A stretch of DNA of 5,344 nt from Thermoanaerobacterales bacterium (lineage in GTDB: Bacteria; Bacillota; Thermosediminibacteria; Thermosediminibacterales; Tepidanaerobacteraceae), in NCBI GenBank assembly GCA_012839145.1, contig DUNY01000482.1, positions 1 through 5,344 on the forward strand. Direction: 5' to 3'. Below, piece by piece: positions 1 to 5,344 of this stretch. Both the position numbers and the translations under genes were made by a program. The number at the start of each line of letters is the position of its first letter. Within the stretch, counting starts at the first letter, position 1. The notes below the pieces were generated by a model, which had not been told where the DNA came from, searched no databases, and worked only from the letters and a program-made list of their open reading frames with translations.

Positions 1-1
1 A

Positions 2-67
2 ATCTTTACTCCCGGAACTCCTACATCTTCAATTGTGGATTTTATAAAAAATAATGTTAAAGATTAA
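2..67 (+). CDS. Methylmalonyl-CoA mutase, C-terminal end of the B12-binding domain or small subunit (partial)
   Basis: Only the last 21 codons are present, and the reading frame is open to the left edge. The peptide reads IFTPGTPTSSIVDFIKNN and then VKD before a TAA stop. The F-T/G-P-G-T-P/S-x-x-x-I-x-x-F/W-I pattern is the usual end of the cobalamin-binding domain of methylmalonyl-CoA mutase and related acyl-CoA mutases, where the Gly-rich turn lies near the nucleotide tail of B12. The enzyme interconverts succinyl-CoA and (R)-methylmalonyl-CoA in the cytoplasm. The next gene, 21 bp downstream, is the mutase chaperone meaB, and an epimerase follows, which supports the assignment over isobutyryl-CoA mutase or a glutamate mutase subunit. 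The fragment alone cannot show whether this is a separate small subunit or the end of a long single chain. Confidence 0.75.
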   Translation: MFTPGTPTSSIVDFIKNNVKD

Positions 68-88
68 ACCGAAAGGTGTATTTAATAG

Positions 89-1012
89 ATGAACATCGTG
101 CAAAGAATCCTCAAAGGTGAAAAGAGAAGTATTGCAAGGCTCATTACACTTATAGAAGAACAATCTACAGAAGCAACGGATATACTAAAACAAATCTACA
201 GATTTACAGGCAATGCTGTAACAATCGGTATAACCGGGCCGCCTGGAGCCGGCAAGAGCAGTATTGTAAATCAGCTGGCTAAAAAATTCCGGGATAAAAA
301 TAAAAAAGTGGGCATAATTGCCATTGACCCGACAAGCCCTTTCACCGGTGGAGCAATTTTAGGAGATAGAATAAGAATGCAGGATTTGACCTTGGATGAA
401 GATATATACATTCGTAGCATGGGAAGTCGAGGAGCATTGGGAGGTCTCTCGCGAGCGTCCTATGATGCTGTCAAGGTTCTCGATGCAGCAGGTATGGATT
501 ACATAATAATAGAAACCGTAGGTGTAGGTCAATCAGAAGTTGATATAATCAAACTTGCCGATATTGTAGCATTAGTTCTCATTCCCGGAATGGGCGATGA
601 GGTACAAGCCATCAAAGCCGGTGTTATGGAGATTGGAGATATTTTTTTAGTCAATAAATCCGATAGGGACGGATCAGACCGTTTGGTGACTGAAATAGAA
701 ATGAATTTGGATTTAAATCCAAATAAAAATGTTTTTAAACCCCCCATAATAAAAACCGTTGCTGTAACAGGTGAAGGTATAGGAGAACTTGATGAAACCA
801 TTAACCAAGTCTATAAACAATTAATGGATAACGGCATGCTCTTTAATAAGCGAAAGGAACGTATCGAACAAGAACTACAGGAATTAATCAGAGAAATCCA
901 TTTAAAGAAGATTATAACAGCATTTTCCGCTAAAATCGAAACTATTACTGATAAAATATTAAAAAAGGAAATCGACCCTTATTCAGCTGCTAATACCATA
1001 CTTGAAAAGTAA
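89..1012 (+). CDS. meaB: MeaB/ArgK-family GTPase, methylmalonyl-CoA mutase chaperone
   Basis: This is a 307-residue G3E-type P-loop GTPase of normal family length. It binds methylmalonyl-CoA mutase, gates loading of adenosylcobalamin and helps remove inactivated cofactor, using GTP. Visible motifs are the Walker A loop GPPGAGKS (residues 50-57), the family block DPTSPFTGGAILGDRIRM (80-97), the SMGSRGALGGLS switch region (110-121), ETVGVGQSEVD (142-152, Walker B and switch II area) and the guanine-specificity motif NKSD (189-192). The charged helical C-terminus (about 250-307) matches the dimerisation arm of the family. The ATG start is preceded by a moderate AAAGGTG site at 72-78, 10 nt upstream. 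The gene sits 21 bp after the mutase fragment and is probably co-transcribed with it. Older annotations call this family ArgK or 'LAO/AO transport kinase'; that name is misleading here. Pyrimidine-ending codons favour T, unlike mmdA downstream. Confidence 0.96.
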   Translation: MNIVQRILKGEKRSIARLITLIEEQSTEATDILKQIYRFTGNAVTIGITGPPGAGKSSIVNQLAKKFRDKNKKVGIIAIDPTSPFTGGAILGDRIRMQDLTLDEDIYIRSMGSRGALGGLSRASYDAVKVLDAAGMDYIIIETVGVGQSEVDIIKLADIVALVLIPGMGDEVQAIKAGVMEIGDIFLVNKSDRDGSDRLVTEIEMNLDLNPNKNVFKPPIIKTVAVTGEGIGELDETINQVYKQLMDNGMLFNKRKERIEQELQELIREIHLKKIITAFSAKIETITDKILKKEIDPYSAANTILEK

Positions 1013-1029
1013 CACGTGAAATAACAAAC

Positions 1030-1056
1030 TTTACCAATATATTGTTTTTGTATAAT
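1030..1056 (+). promoter_or_regulatory. Candidate sigma-A promoter ahead of the epimerase-decarboxylase genes
   Basis: A perfect -10 hexamer TATAAT lies at 1051-1056. A -35-like TTTACC (4 of 6 matches to TTGACA) lies at 1030-1035, with a short 15-bp spacer. Transcription would start near 1063, leaving about 32 nt of leader that contains the complete epimerase ribosome binding site, so the geometry works. The 82-bp gap is the largest in the window. The short spacer and the AT-rich setting keep confidence modest. Read-through from meaB remains possible because no terminator hairpin is visible in the gap. Confidence 0.4.
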
Positions 1057-1079
1057 ATGCGGAGCCATATCATTGTTTG

Positions 1080-1087
1080 AAGGAGGG
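1080..1087 (+). promoter_or_regulatory. Ribosome binding site that fixes the epimerase start
   Basis: AAGGAGGG ends 7 nt before ATG 1095. An upstream in-frame TTG at 1077 would place this site inside the coding region and has no site of its own, so ATG 1095 is chosen. Confidence 0.85.
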
Positions 1088-1094
1088 ATTATAC

Positions 1095-1493
1095 ATGATA
1101 GAAAAGCTTGACCATATAGGTGTCGCTGTTAAAAGTATTGAGGAATCAATGCTAGTATATACAGAAATCCTGGGTCTCAAAGTTACCGACATTGAAACCG
1201 TAGAAGAACAAAAAGTTAGGACGGCCTTTATTCCCGTTGGCGAAAGCAAAATAGAGTTGTTAGAGTCAACTTCACCTGACGGGCCAATAGCTAAATTCAT
1301 CGAAAAGCGTGGAGAAGGCATTCAACATATAGCTTTAAGAGTAGATGACCTTAAGCAAAAACTTGAAGAGCTAAAACAAAAAGGTGTACGTCTTATCGAT
1401 GAAAACCCCAGAATAGGAGCAGGAGGTGCTAAAATAGCCTTCATCCACCCTAAAACCACAAAAGGAATCTTAATAGAACTATGCGAAAGATAA
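1095..1493 (+). CDS. mce: Methylmalonyl-CoA epimerase
   Basis: This is a 132-residue protein of the vicinal-oxygen-chelate (glyoxalase/dioxygenase) superfamily that interconverts (R)- and (S)-methylmalonyl-CoA, linking the mutase to the decarboxylase. Two beta-alpha-beta-beta-beta modules are visible: the first opens with [11 protein letters not shown] (residues 4-14) and the second with [11 protein letters not shown] (75-85). By comparison with the family, the likely metal ligands are H7, E54 (in KIELLES, where some homologues have Gln), H78 and E128 (in LIELCE). The VEEQ stretch at 36-39 is in the region of a catalytic acid. [14 protein letters not shown] (106-119) is characteristic of bacterial epimerases. 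The length is typical for the short prokaryotic form. The start is ATG 1095, fixed by AAGGAGGG; a longer form from TTG 1077 is unlikely. The stop codon overlaps the mmdA ribosome binding site, which suggests translational coupling with the decarboxylase genes. Confidence 0.95.
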   Translation: MIEKLDHIGVAVKSIEESMLVYTEILGLKVTDIETVEEQKVRTAFIPVGESKIELLESTSPDGPIAKFIEKRGEGIQHIALRVDDLKQKLEELKQKGVRLIDENPRIGAGGAKIAFIHPKTTKGILIELCER

Positions 1494-1498
1494 GGAGG
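1492..1498 (+). promoter_or_regulatory. Ribosome binding site for mmdA overlapping the mce stop codon
   Basis: AAGGAGG begins inside the TAA stop of mce (1491-1493) and ends 7 nt before TTG 1506. It supports the TTG as the true mmdA start, and the overlap suggests translational coupling. Confidence 0.8.
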
Positions 1499-1505
1499 AA
1501 CAACA

Positions 1506-3059
1506 TTGGAAACAATAGAAACAAAACTTAACACCCTACGCCAAAAGCGGGAAACAATAGAAAAAGGCGGCGGAGAAAAGCGCATACAAAAACAACACCA
1601 AAGTGGTAAACTTACCGCTAGAGAAAGAATAGAAAACCTTTTAGATAAAGACAGCTTCATAGAAATAGACGCCTTTGTAGAACACCGGTCAATCCAATTT
1701 GACATGCAAAACACCAAAGCCCCCGGCGAAGGCGTAGTCACCGGTTACGGCACCATCGACGGCAGGCTGATCTTCATATTCGCCCAAGACTTTACCACAA
1801 TAGGCGGCTCACTTGGCGAAATGCACGCTGCAAAAATCTGCAAAATCATGGACATGGCAGCAAAAATGGGAGCACCTCTAATCGGCCTAAACGATTCAGG
1901 TGGTGCTAGAATCCAAGAAGGCGTAGACGCCCTAAAAGGCTACGGCGACATCTTCTACAAAAACACCCTATCCTCCGGAGTAATACCCCAGCTATCCGTA
2001 ATCCTTGGCCCCTGTGCCGGCGGAGCCGTATACTCACCGGCTTTAACCGACTTCGTATTCATGGTATCCGGCATAAGCAAAATGTTTATCACCGGTCCTC
2101 AAGTAATAAAAGCCGTCACCGGCGAAGAAGTAACACCTGAAGAACTGGGAGGAGCCACAGCACACAACCAAAATAGCGGCGTAGCACACTTTATCAGCCA
2201 AACCGAACAAGAATGCTTTGACCAAATAAAAAAACTACTATCATATATACCATCAAACAACCTAGAAGATCCACCATACAAACCAACAACCGATGACCCC
2301 ACAAAAACAATACCCGAACTTAACACAATAATCCCAATGGACCCCAACAAACCCTATGACATAAAAGACATAATAAAACACATAGCAGACGATAACGACT
2401 TCTTTGAAGTACAACCACTATACGCCCAAAACCTCATAACCGGCTTTGCAAGACTTTCCGGCCACAGTGTAGGCATCCTGGCAAACCAGCCCAAGCACCT
2501 AGCCGGCTGCCTAGACATAAACGCCTCCGACAAAGCCGCAAGATTCATCAGATACTGCGATGCGTTTAACATACCCCTTGTAACCTTCACCGACACCCCC
2601 GGCTACCTACCCGGAGTAGCCCAAGAACACGGAGGCATCATAAGACACGGTGCAAAACTCCTATACGCATACTCCGAAGCCACAGTACCAAAACTTACCG
2701 TAATCACACGAAAAGCCTACGGAGGAGCCTATATAGCCATGTGCTCAAGACATTTAGGAGCTGACCAAGTCTTCGCATGGCCCACAGCCGAAATAGCCGT
2801 AATGGGCCCCGACGGAGCAGCTAACATAATCTTTAAAAAAGAAATAGAAAACTCACAAGACCCAATAACCACAAGAAACCAAAAAATCCAAGAATATCGG
2901 AGCAACTTCGCCAACCCATATCAAGCTGCAACCCGAGGCTACATTGACGATATAATAGAACCGGCTACAACAAGATCAAAACTCATCTCAGCCCTGGAAA
3001 TGCTAATCTCAAAAAGTGAAAAAAGACCGGCTAAAAAACACGGCAACATCCCCGTATAA
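1506..3059 (+). CDS. mmdA: Methylmalonyl-CoA decarboxylase alpha subunit / 12S carboxyltransferase
   Basis: This 517-residue protein has two crotonase-fold halves and transfers the carboxyl group between (S)-methylmalonyl-CoA and protein-bound biotin. The N-terminal half carries KLTARERIENLLD (35-47), PGEGVVTGYGTIDGR (73-87), LNDSGGARIQEGV (128-140) and GPCAGGAVYSPAL (168-180). The last two are the oxyanion-hole and CoA-binding segments. The C-terminal half carries FTDTPGYLPG (361-370), QEHGGIIRHGAKLL (373-386) and RKAYGGAYIAM (402-412), the biotin-side segments. The C-terminus RPAKKHGNIPV is typical of the family, and the length matches MmdA and PccB. TTG is the start, supported by a strong site 7 nt upstream. 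Sequence alone does not separate MmdA from PccB or transcarboxylase 12S. The neighbouring membrane subunit, and the absence of a biotin carboxylase gene in the window, favour the decarboxylase. Codon use is rich in C-ending and poor in T-ending codons. Confidence 0.94.
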   Translation: METIETKLNTLRQKRETIEKGGGEKRIQKQHQSGKLTARERIENLLDKDSFIEIDAFVEHRSIQFDMQNTKAPGEGVVTGYGTIDGRLIFIFAQDFTTIGGSLGEMHAAKICKIMDMAAKMGAPLIGLNDSGGARIQEGVDALKGYGDIFYKNTLSSGVIPQLSVILGPCAGGAVYSPALTDFVFMVSGISKMFITGPQVIKAVTGEEVTPEELGGATAHNQNSGVAHFISQTEQECFDQIKKLLSYIPSNNLEDPPYKPTTDDPTKTIPELNTIIPMDPNKPYDIKDIIKHIADDNDFFEVQPLYAQNLITGFARLSGHSVGILANQPKHLAGCLDINASDKAARFIRYCDAFNIPLVTFTDTPGYLPGVAQEHGGIIRHGAKLLYAYSEATVPKLTVITRKAYGGAYIAMCSRHLGADQVFAWPTAEIAVMGPDGAANIIFKKEIENSQDPITTRNQKIQEYRSNFANPYQAATRGYIDDIIEPATTRSKLISALEMLISKSEKRPAKKHGNIPV

Positions 3060-3077
3060 AGGAGGGCGACAAAAACT

Positions 3078-3446
3078 ATGACAACCGCACAAATATTTCA
3101 AGAATCACTAAAGACCACAATATTTTGCATGGGCTTAGTCTTAGTAACACTATACCTACTATCCCTCATCCTAGAACTTATGAGAGTAGTATTTGCTCCT
3201 AGAACAAACCTAAAAAAAAATAAGACGGAACCAAAAGCACACACCACAGAACAAAGCATAAACCACCTACAAACCACCGACGCAAAAGATGACACCCAAC
3301 TAATTGCAGTCATCACCGCAGCCATAAGTGAATACATGGGAAAACCCATAACACATATAAAAATAGGTGCCATACGAAAAATCCATGAAAAAACCCCCAT
3401 ATGGGGCATGGAATCGAGAATCTACAACATCAATAATAAACTTTAA
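3078..3446 (+). CDS. mmdD: Methylmalonyl-CoA decarboxylase delta subunit (OadG/MmdD family)
   Basis: This small 122-residue protein has one N-terminal membrane segment (about residues 13-38) followed by a positively charged stretch (42-50), consistent with an N-out, C-in orientation. A polar, low-complexity linker (about 45-70) leads to a short conserved tail with DTQLIAVITAAISEYMG (72-88) and an ending with W109 and R114. This is the layout of sodium-pump decarboxylase gamma/delta subunits. They hold the soluble carboxyltransferase on the membrane subunit and are needed for assembly. The ATG start follows GGAGGG at 3061-3066, 11 nt upstream, and the gap after mmdA is 18 bp. The family is poorly conserved outside the membrane helix and tail, so the call rests on layout and position between mmdA and the biotin carrier. 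The linker is unusually rich in Thr, Lys and Gln. Confidence 0.85.
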   Translation: MTTAQIFQESLKTTIFCMGLVLVTLYLLSLILELMRVVFAPRTNLKKNKTEPKAHTTEQSINHLQTTDAKDDTQLIAVITAAISEYMGKPITHIKIGAIRKIHEKTPIWGMESRIYNINNKL

Positions 3447-3460
3447 TATAGACGCTAGAG

Positions 3461-3467
3461 AAAGGAG
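3461..3467 (+). promoter_or_regulatory. Ribosome binding site for mmdC
   Basis: AAAGGAG sits in the 32-bp gap after mmdD, 11 nt before ATG 3479. The rest of the gap shows nothing else and has no room for an mmdE gene. Confidence 0.7.
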
Positions 3468-3478
3468 AAACACAAAAA

Positions 3479-3886
3479 ATGAAAAAATACAAAATAACCG
3501 TAAACGGACAAACTTATGAAGTAGAGGTAGAAGAAATCGGCGGCCAAACCCCTGCACCCACCCAAGCCACAGCCACCTCCGCAGCAGCAAAAACAACACA
3601 ACTTAAGCCACAGCCACAACCCAAACCACAGGCAAAACCACAGCCTAAACCCAACAACCCAGGAATCGCCGGCGAACAAAAAATCACCTCACCAATGCCC
3701 GGCATCATAATGTCAATCAAAACAAAAGTCGGAGATAAAATACAAAAAGGTGATGTAATAATGATCCTTGAAGCCATGAAAATGGAAAACGAAATCATCG
3801 CTCCCGAAGACGGAGTCATAACCTCCATAGACACAAGCGAAGGAGCTTCAGTAAACACAGGTGATATACTTGCAACCTTTGAATAA
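3479..3886 (+). CDS. mmdC: Biotin carboxyl carrier subunit of methylmalonyl-CoA decarboxylase (gamma)
   Basis: This 135-residue carrier holds the biotin that shuttles CO2 between MmdA and the membrane subunit. It has three parts. Residues 1-20 (MKKYKITVNGQTYEVEVEEI) are the short beta-strand region common to such carriers. Residues about 21-62 form a flexible linker rich in Ala, Thr, Pro, Lys and Gln. Residues about 66-135 are the biotinyl/lipoyl domain with SPMPGIIMSI (71-80), the biotinylation motif EAMKMEN (98-104) and a closing GDILATFE. The biotin acceptor is K101, 34 residues from the C-terminus, the usual distance. Biotin protein ligase would modify it; no birA gene is in the window. 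It lies between the delta and beta subunit genes as in known decarboxylase operons. The same protein could serve as a 1.3S transcarboxylase subunit for the 5S-type gene downstream. Confidence 0.95.
   Translation: MKKYKITVNGQTYEVEVEEIGGQTPAPTQATATSAAAKTTQLKPQPQPKPQAKPQPKPNNPGIAGEQKITSPMPGIIMSIKTKVGDKIQKGDVIMILEAMKMENEIIAPEDGVITSIDTSEGASVNTGDILATFE
3605..3652 (+). repeat. Short in-frame K-P-Q-(P/A) tandem repeat in the mmdC linker
   Basis: Residues 43-58 of MmdC read KPQPQPKPQAKPQPKP. A 9-nt unit aaaccacag occurs at 3623-3631 and 3635-3643 with a 12-bp period, and a near copy (aagccacag) starts at 3605. It encodes an extended, mobile Pro-rich tether for the biotin domain. Such linkers vary in length between strains by slippage or unequal recombination. 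Confidence 0.75.
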
Positions 3887-3905
3887 AACACTTAAATACA
3901 TCCTT

Positions 3906-3914
3906 GGAGGGGAG
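3906..3914 (+). promoter_or_regulatory. Ribosome binding site for mmdB (supports a GTG start)
   Basis: GGAGGGGAG precedes GTG 3920. The GGAGG core ends 9 nt before the start codon. It is the best site in the 33-bp gap after mmdC and supports GTG over the next in-frame Met codon, which lies inside the first membrane helix. Confidence 0.8.
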
Positions 3915-3919
3915 AAACC

Positions 3920-5035
3920 GTGCTTGAACAAACAATAAAATTCTTCGGCAAAACCGGATATGCCAACGTAAGCCTAGAACAAGCCATCATGATACTCATA
4001 GCCTGCTTTTTGATGTACCTTGCAATAGCAAAAAAATACGAACCATTACTTCTAGTTCCCATAAGCTTCGGCATGCTCCTTGCAAACATACCCCAAGCAA
4101 ACCTCATGGCAGAAGGCAACTTCCTATACTGGATATACCGTGGAGTAAAGTTAAACATATACCCACCCCTCATCTTCTTAGGAGTGGGAGCAATGACAGA
4201 CTTTGGCCCACTAATTGCAAACCCCAAAAGCCTACTACTGGGAGCCGCAGCCCAGTTTGGAATCTTTACAAGCTTTCTGGGAGCAGGCCTTCTAGGCTTT
4301 AACTTCAAAGAAGCCGCATCCATCGGTATAATAGGCGGAGCAGACGGCCCTACAGCCATATTTTTAACAAGCCAACTGGCTCCCAAATTACTGGGCCCGG
4401 TAGCAGTAGCCGCATACTCATACATGGCCTTAGTCCCAATAATCCAGCCTCCAATAATGCGGGCACTTACCACCAAAAAAGAACGTCAGGTAACAATGGA
4501 GCAGCTAAGGCCTGTGTCCAAGACAGAAAAAATCATATTCCCAATAATCGTAACCATCCTAACAAGCTTCTTAGTACCGGATGCAACTGCATTAATAGGA
4601 TGCCTAATGCTCGGCAACCTGTTTAGAGAATCGGGAGTAGTAGACAGATTATCAAAAACAGTTCAAAACGAACTCATAAACATTGTTACCATACTTTTGG
4701 GCACCACCGTTGGAGCTACCGCCAGTGCCGAAAACTTCCTTCAGTGGGGAACAATAAAAATTATACTGTTAGGCCTTGCGGCTTTTTCCGTGGGAACGGC
4801 TTCAGGTGTGCTGTTCGGTAAACTCATGTATGTATTATCAAAAGGCAAAATCAACCCCCTCATCGGCTCAGCCGGTGTTTCAGCAGTTCCCATGGCGGCC
4901 AGAGTATCCCAAGTTGTAGCCCAGGAAGAAAAACCTGGTAACTTCATTCTCATGCATGCAATGGGCCCTAACGTAGCAGGAGTTATTGGTTCTGCTATTG
5001 CTGCAGGTATGCTGCTGTCGTTGTATGGCGGGTAA
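3920..5035 (+). CDS. mmdB: Na+-translocating decarboxylase beta subunit (carboxybiotin decarboxylase, membrane)
   Basis: This 371-residue polytopic inner-membrane protein decarboxylates the carboxybiotin on MmdC and uses the released energy to pump Na+ out of the cell. Hydrophobic segments run through most of the chain, with a clear one at about 20-38. The length matches Veillonella-type MmdB (about 370) and is shorter than enterobacterial OadB. Functional motifs are all intact: [10 protein letters not shown] (139-148, D142), [13 protein letters not shown] (168-180, Y168), [17 protein letters not shown] (312-328, with N312, G316, S321 and R328) and [12 protein letters not shown] (349-360). 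From my knowledge of Klebsiella OadB, these correspond at a constant offset to D203, Y229, N373, G377, S382 and R389, reported as important for Na+ and proton handling. The start is GTG, with a good site upstream. Family homology cannot separate MmdB from OadB or GcdB; the operon gives the name. From about 4680 onward codon use is more T- and G-rich than in the first two thirds of the gene. Confidence 0.95.
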   Translation: MLEQTIKFFGKTGYANVSLEQAIMILIACFLMYLAIAKKYEPLLLVPISFGMLLANIPQANLMAEGNFLYWIYRGVKLNIYPPLIFLGVGAMTDFGPLIANPKSLLLGAAAQFGIFTSFLGAGLLGFNFKEAASIGIIGGADGPTAIFLTSQLAPKLLGPVAVAAYSYMALVPIIQPPIMRALTTKKERQVTMEQLRPVSKTEKIIFPIIVTILTSFLVPDATALIGCLMLGNLFRESGVVDRLSKTVQNELINIVTILLGTTVGATASAENFLQWGTIKIILLGLAAFSVGTASGVLFGKLMYVLSKGKINPLIGSAGVSAVPMAARVSQVVAQEEKPGNFILMHAMGPNVAGVIGSAIAAGMLLSLYGG

Positions 5036-5081
5036 ATCTATCCATCATGACCACGGTCTCTGACAAATAAATATAATTCAG

Positions 5082-5089
5082 AAAGGGGA
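5082..5089 (+). promoter_or_regulatory. Ribosome binding site for the 5S-type carboxyltransferase (supports a TTG start)
   Basis: AAAGGGGA lies just upstream of TTG 5096, with 7 nt between the G run and the start codon. No ATG or GTG in frame lies nearby, and homology begins a few residues after the TTG. Confidence 0.7.
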
Positions 5090-5095
5090 ATTACA

Positions 5096-5344
5096 TTGCA
5101 GCAAAGAAAAGTTGGAATAACTGATACTATTCTAAGAGATGCTCATCAATCACTCATAGCTACTCGGATGAAAATAGATGAGATGCTACCAATTGCTGAA
5201 AAGCTCGATCAGATAGGTTACTACTCTTTAGAAATGTGGGGTGGAGCTACATTTGACAGTTGTATACGTTTTCTAAACGAGGATCCTTGGGACAGGCTTC
5301 GTAAAATAAAACAAAAAGTTAAAAACACCCCTTTACAAATGTTA
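5096..5344 (+). CDS. oadA: Pyruvate/oxaloacetate carboxyltransferase (5S / OadA / PycB type), N-terminal part (partial)
   Basis: The first 83 codons are present and the frame is open at the right edge. The peptide has the signature of the DRE-TIM-metallolyase carboxyltransferase domain: [13 protein letters not shown] (residues 7-19, with the metal-binding Asp of LRDAHQS at D15), the ATRMK block (22-26), [20 protein letters not shown] (30-49) and [20 protein letters not shown] (49-68). The domain exchanges a carboxyl group between biotin and pyruvate/oxaloacetate using a divalent metal and a lysine further downstream. Candidates are the oxaloacetate decarboxylase alpha subunit, the pyruvate carboxylase B subunit and transcarboxylase 5S; these differ in whether a C-terminal biotin domain follows, which is outside the window. 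The TTG start follows AAAGGGGA. It lies 60 bp after mmdB on the same strand, so it is probably in the same operon. Codon use is T-richer than in mmdA. Confidence 0.9.
   Translation, partial: MQQRKVGITDTILRDAHQSLIATRMKIDEMLPIAEKLDQIGYYSLEMWGGATFDSCIRFLNEDPWDRLRKIKQKVKNTPLQML

Noticed and set aside
1055..1070. Small inverted repeat ATATG/CATAT just after the candidate promoter
   Set aside because: It has only 5 AT-rich base pairs around a 6-nt loop and no following T run, too weak for a terminator or a convincing operator.
1077..1094. In-frame TTG upstream that would lengthen the epimerase by six residues
   Set aside because: The extension consists of the ribosome binding site itself, has no site upstream of it, and the family's conserved N-terminus starts at ATG 1095.
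1506..3059. Assignment as propionyl-CoA carboxylase beta subunit
   Set aside because: No biotin carboxylase is encoded nearby, while the delta, biotin-carrier and Na+-pump subunits follow immediately, so the decarboxylase (or 12S transcarboxylase) role fits better.
3514..3891. 125-residue minus-strand open frame opposite mmdC, rich in Gly and Cys
   Set aside because: Its composition is the mirror image of the Pro/Lys/Gln linker and biotin domain codons. It is a shadow of mmdC.
3892..4476. 194-residue open frame on the minus strand opposite mmdB
   Set aside because: It lies wholly antisense to a well-conserved gene, has no recognisable family features, and is explained by the sense-strand codon bias, which leaves few reverse-strand stops.
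5049..5058. GACC-AC-GGTC inverted repeat after mmdB as a possible terminator
   Set aside because: The loop would be only 2 nt, the stem 4 bp, and no T run follows. The operon appears to continue into oadA.
5072..5077. Perfect TATAAT in the mmdB-oadA gap, suggesting a promoter for oadA
   Set aside because: Transcription would start at about 5084, inside the ribosome binding site, and there is no good -35: ATGACC at 5047 has a 19-bp spacer. It is probably chance in AT-rich DNA.

Overview
The window is a single plus-strand run of eight closely spaced genes (two cut by the window edges). They encode the methylmalonyl-CoA branch of propionate metabolism and its sodium-pump decarboxylase. The DNA is AT-rich, ribosome binding sites are mostly strong AAGGAGG-type, and TTG and GTG starts are common. 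This points to a low-GC Gram-positive anaerobe (Bacillota, probably Clostridia); the genus is not determined. No RNA gene, mobile element, CRISPR array or convincing terminator was seen.

Layout: 2-67 is the tail of the B12-binding part of methylmalonyl-CoA mutase. 89-1012 is meaB, the GTPase chaperone of the mutase. An 82-bp gap with a candidate promoter follows. 1095-1493 is methylmalonyl-CoA epimerase. 1506-3059 is the carboxyltransferase alpha subunit (mmdA), 3078-3446 the small membrane delta subunit (mmdD), 3479-3886 the biotin carrier (mmdC) and 3920-5035 the Na+-translocating membrane subunit (mmdB). From 5096 to the window end is the start of a pyruvate/oxaloacetate carboxyltransferase gene (oadA/pycB, 5S type). 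Gaps between genes are 12 to 82 bp and no stretch over 100 bp lacks a gene.

How they fit together: the mutase, kept active by MeaB, interconverts succinyl-CoA and (R)-methylmalonyl-CoA, and the epimerase makes the (S) form. MmdA moves the carboxyl group of (S)-methylmalonyl-CoA to the biotin on MmdC. MmdB then decarboxylates carboxybiotin and exports Na+. The 5S-type protein at the end could instead pass the carboxyl group from biotin to pyruvate (a transcarboxylase) or feed it in from oxaloacetate. The direction in the cell (succinate to propionate, or propionate oxidation) cannot be read from the sequence.

This looks like a known pathway in a compact arrangement, not an undescribed system. 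The points most worth a second look are the combination of a decarboxylase pump with a 5S carboxyltransferase gene, the absence of mmdE, and a marked C-for-T shift in codon use from mmdA onward compared with the flanking genes.
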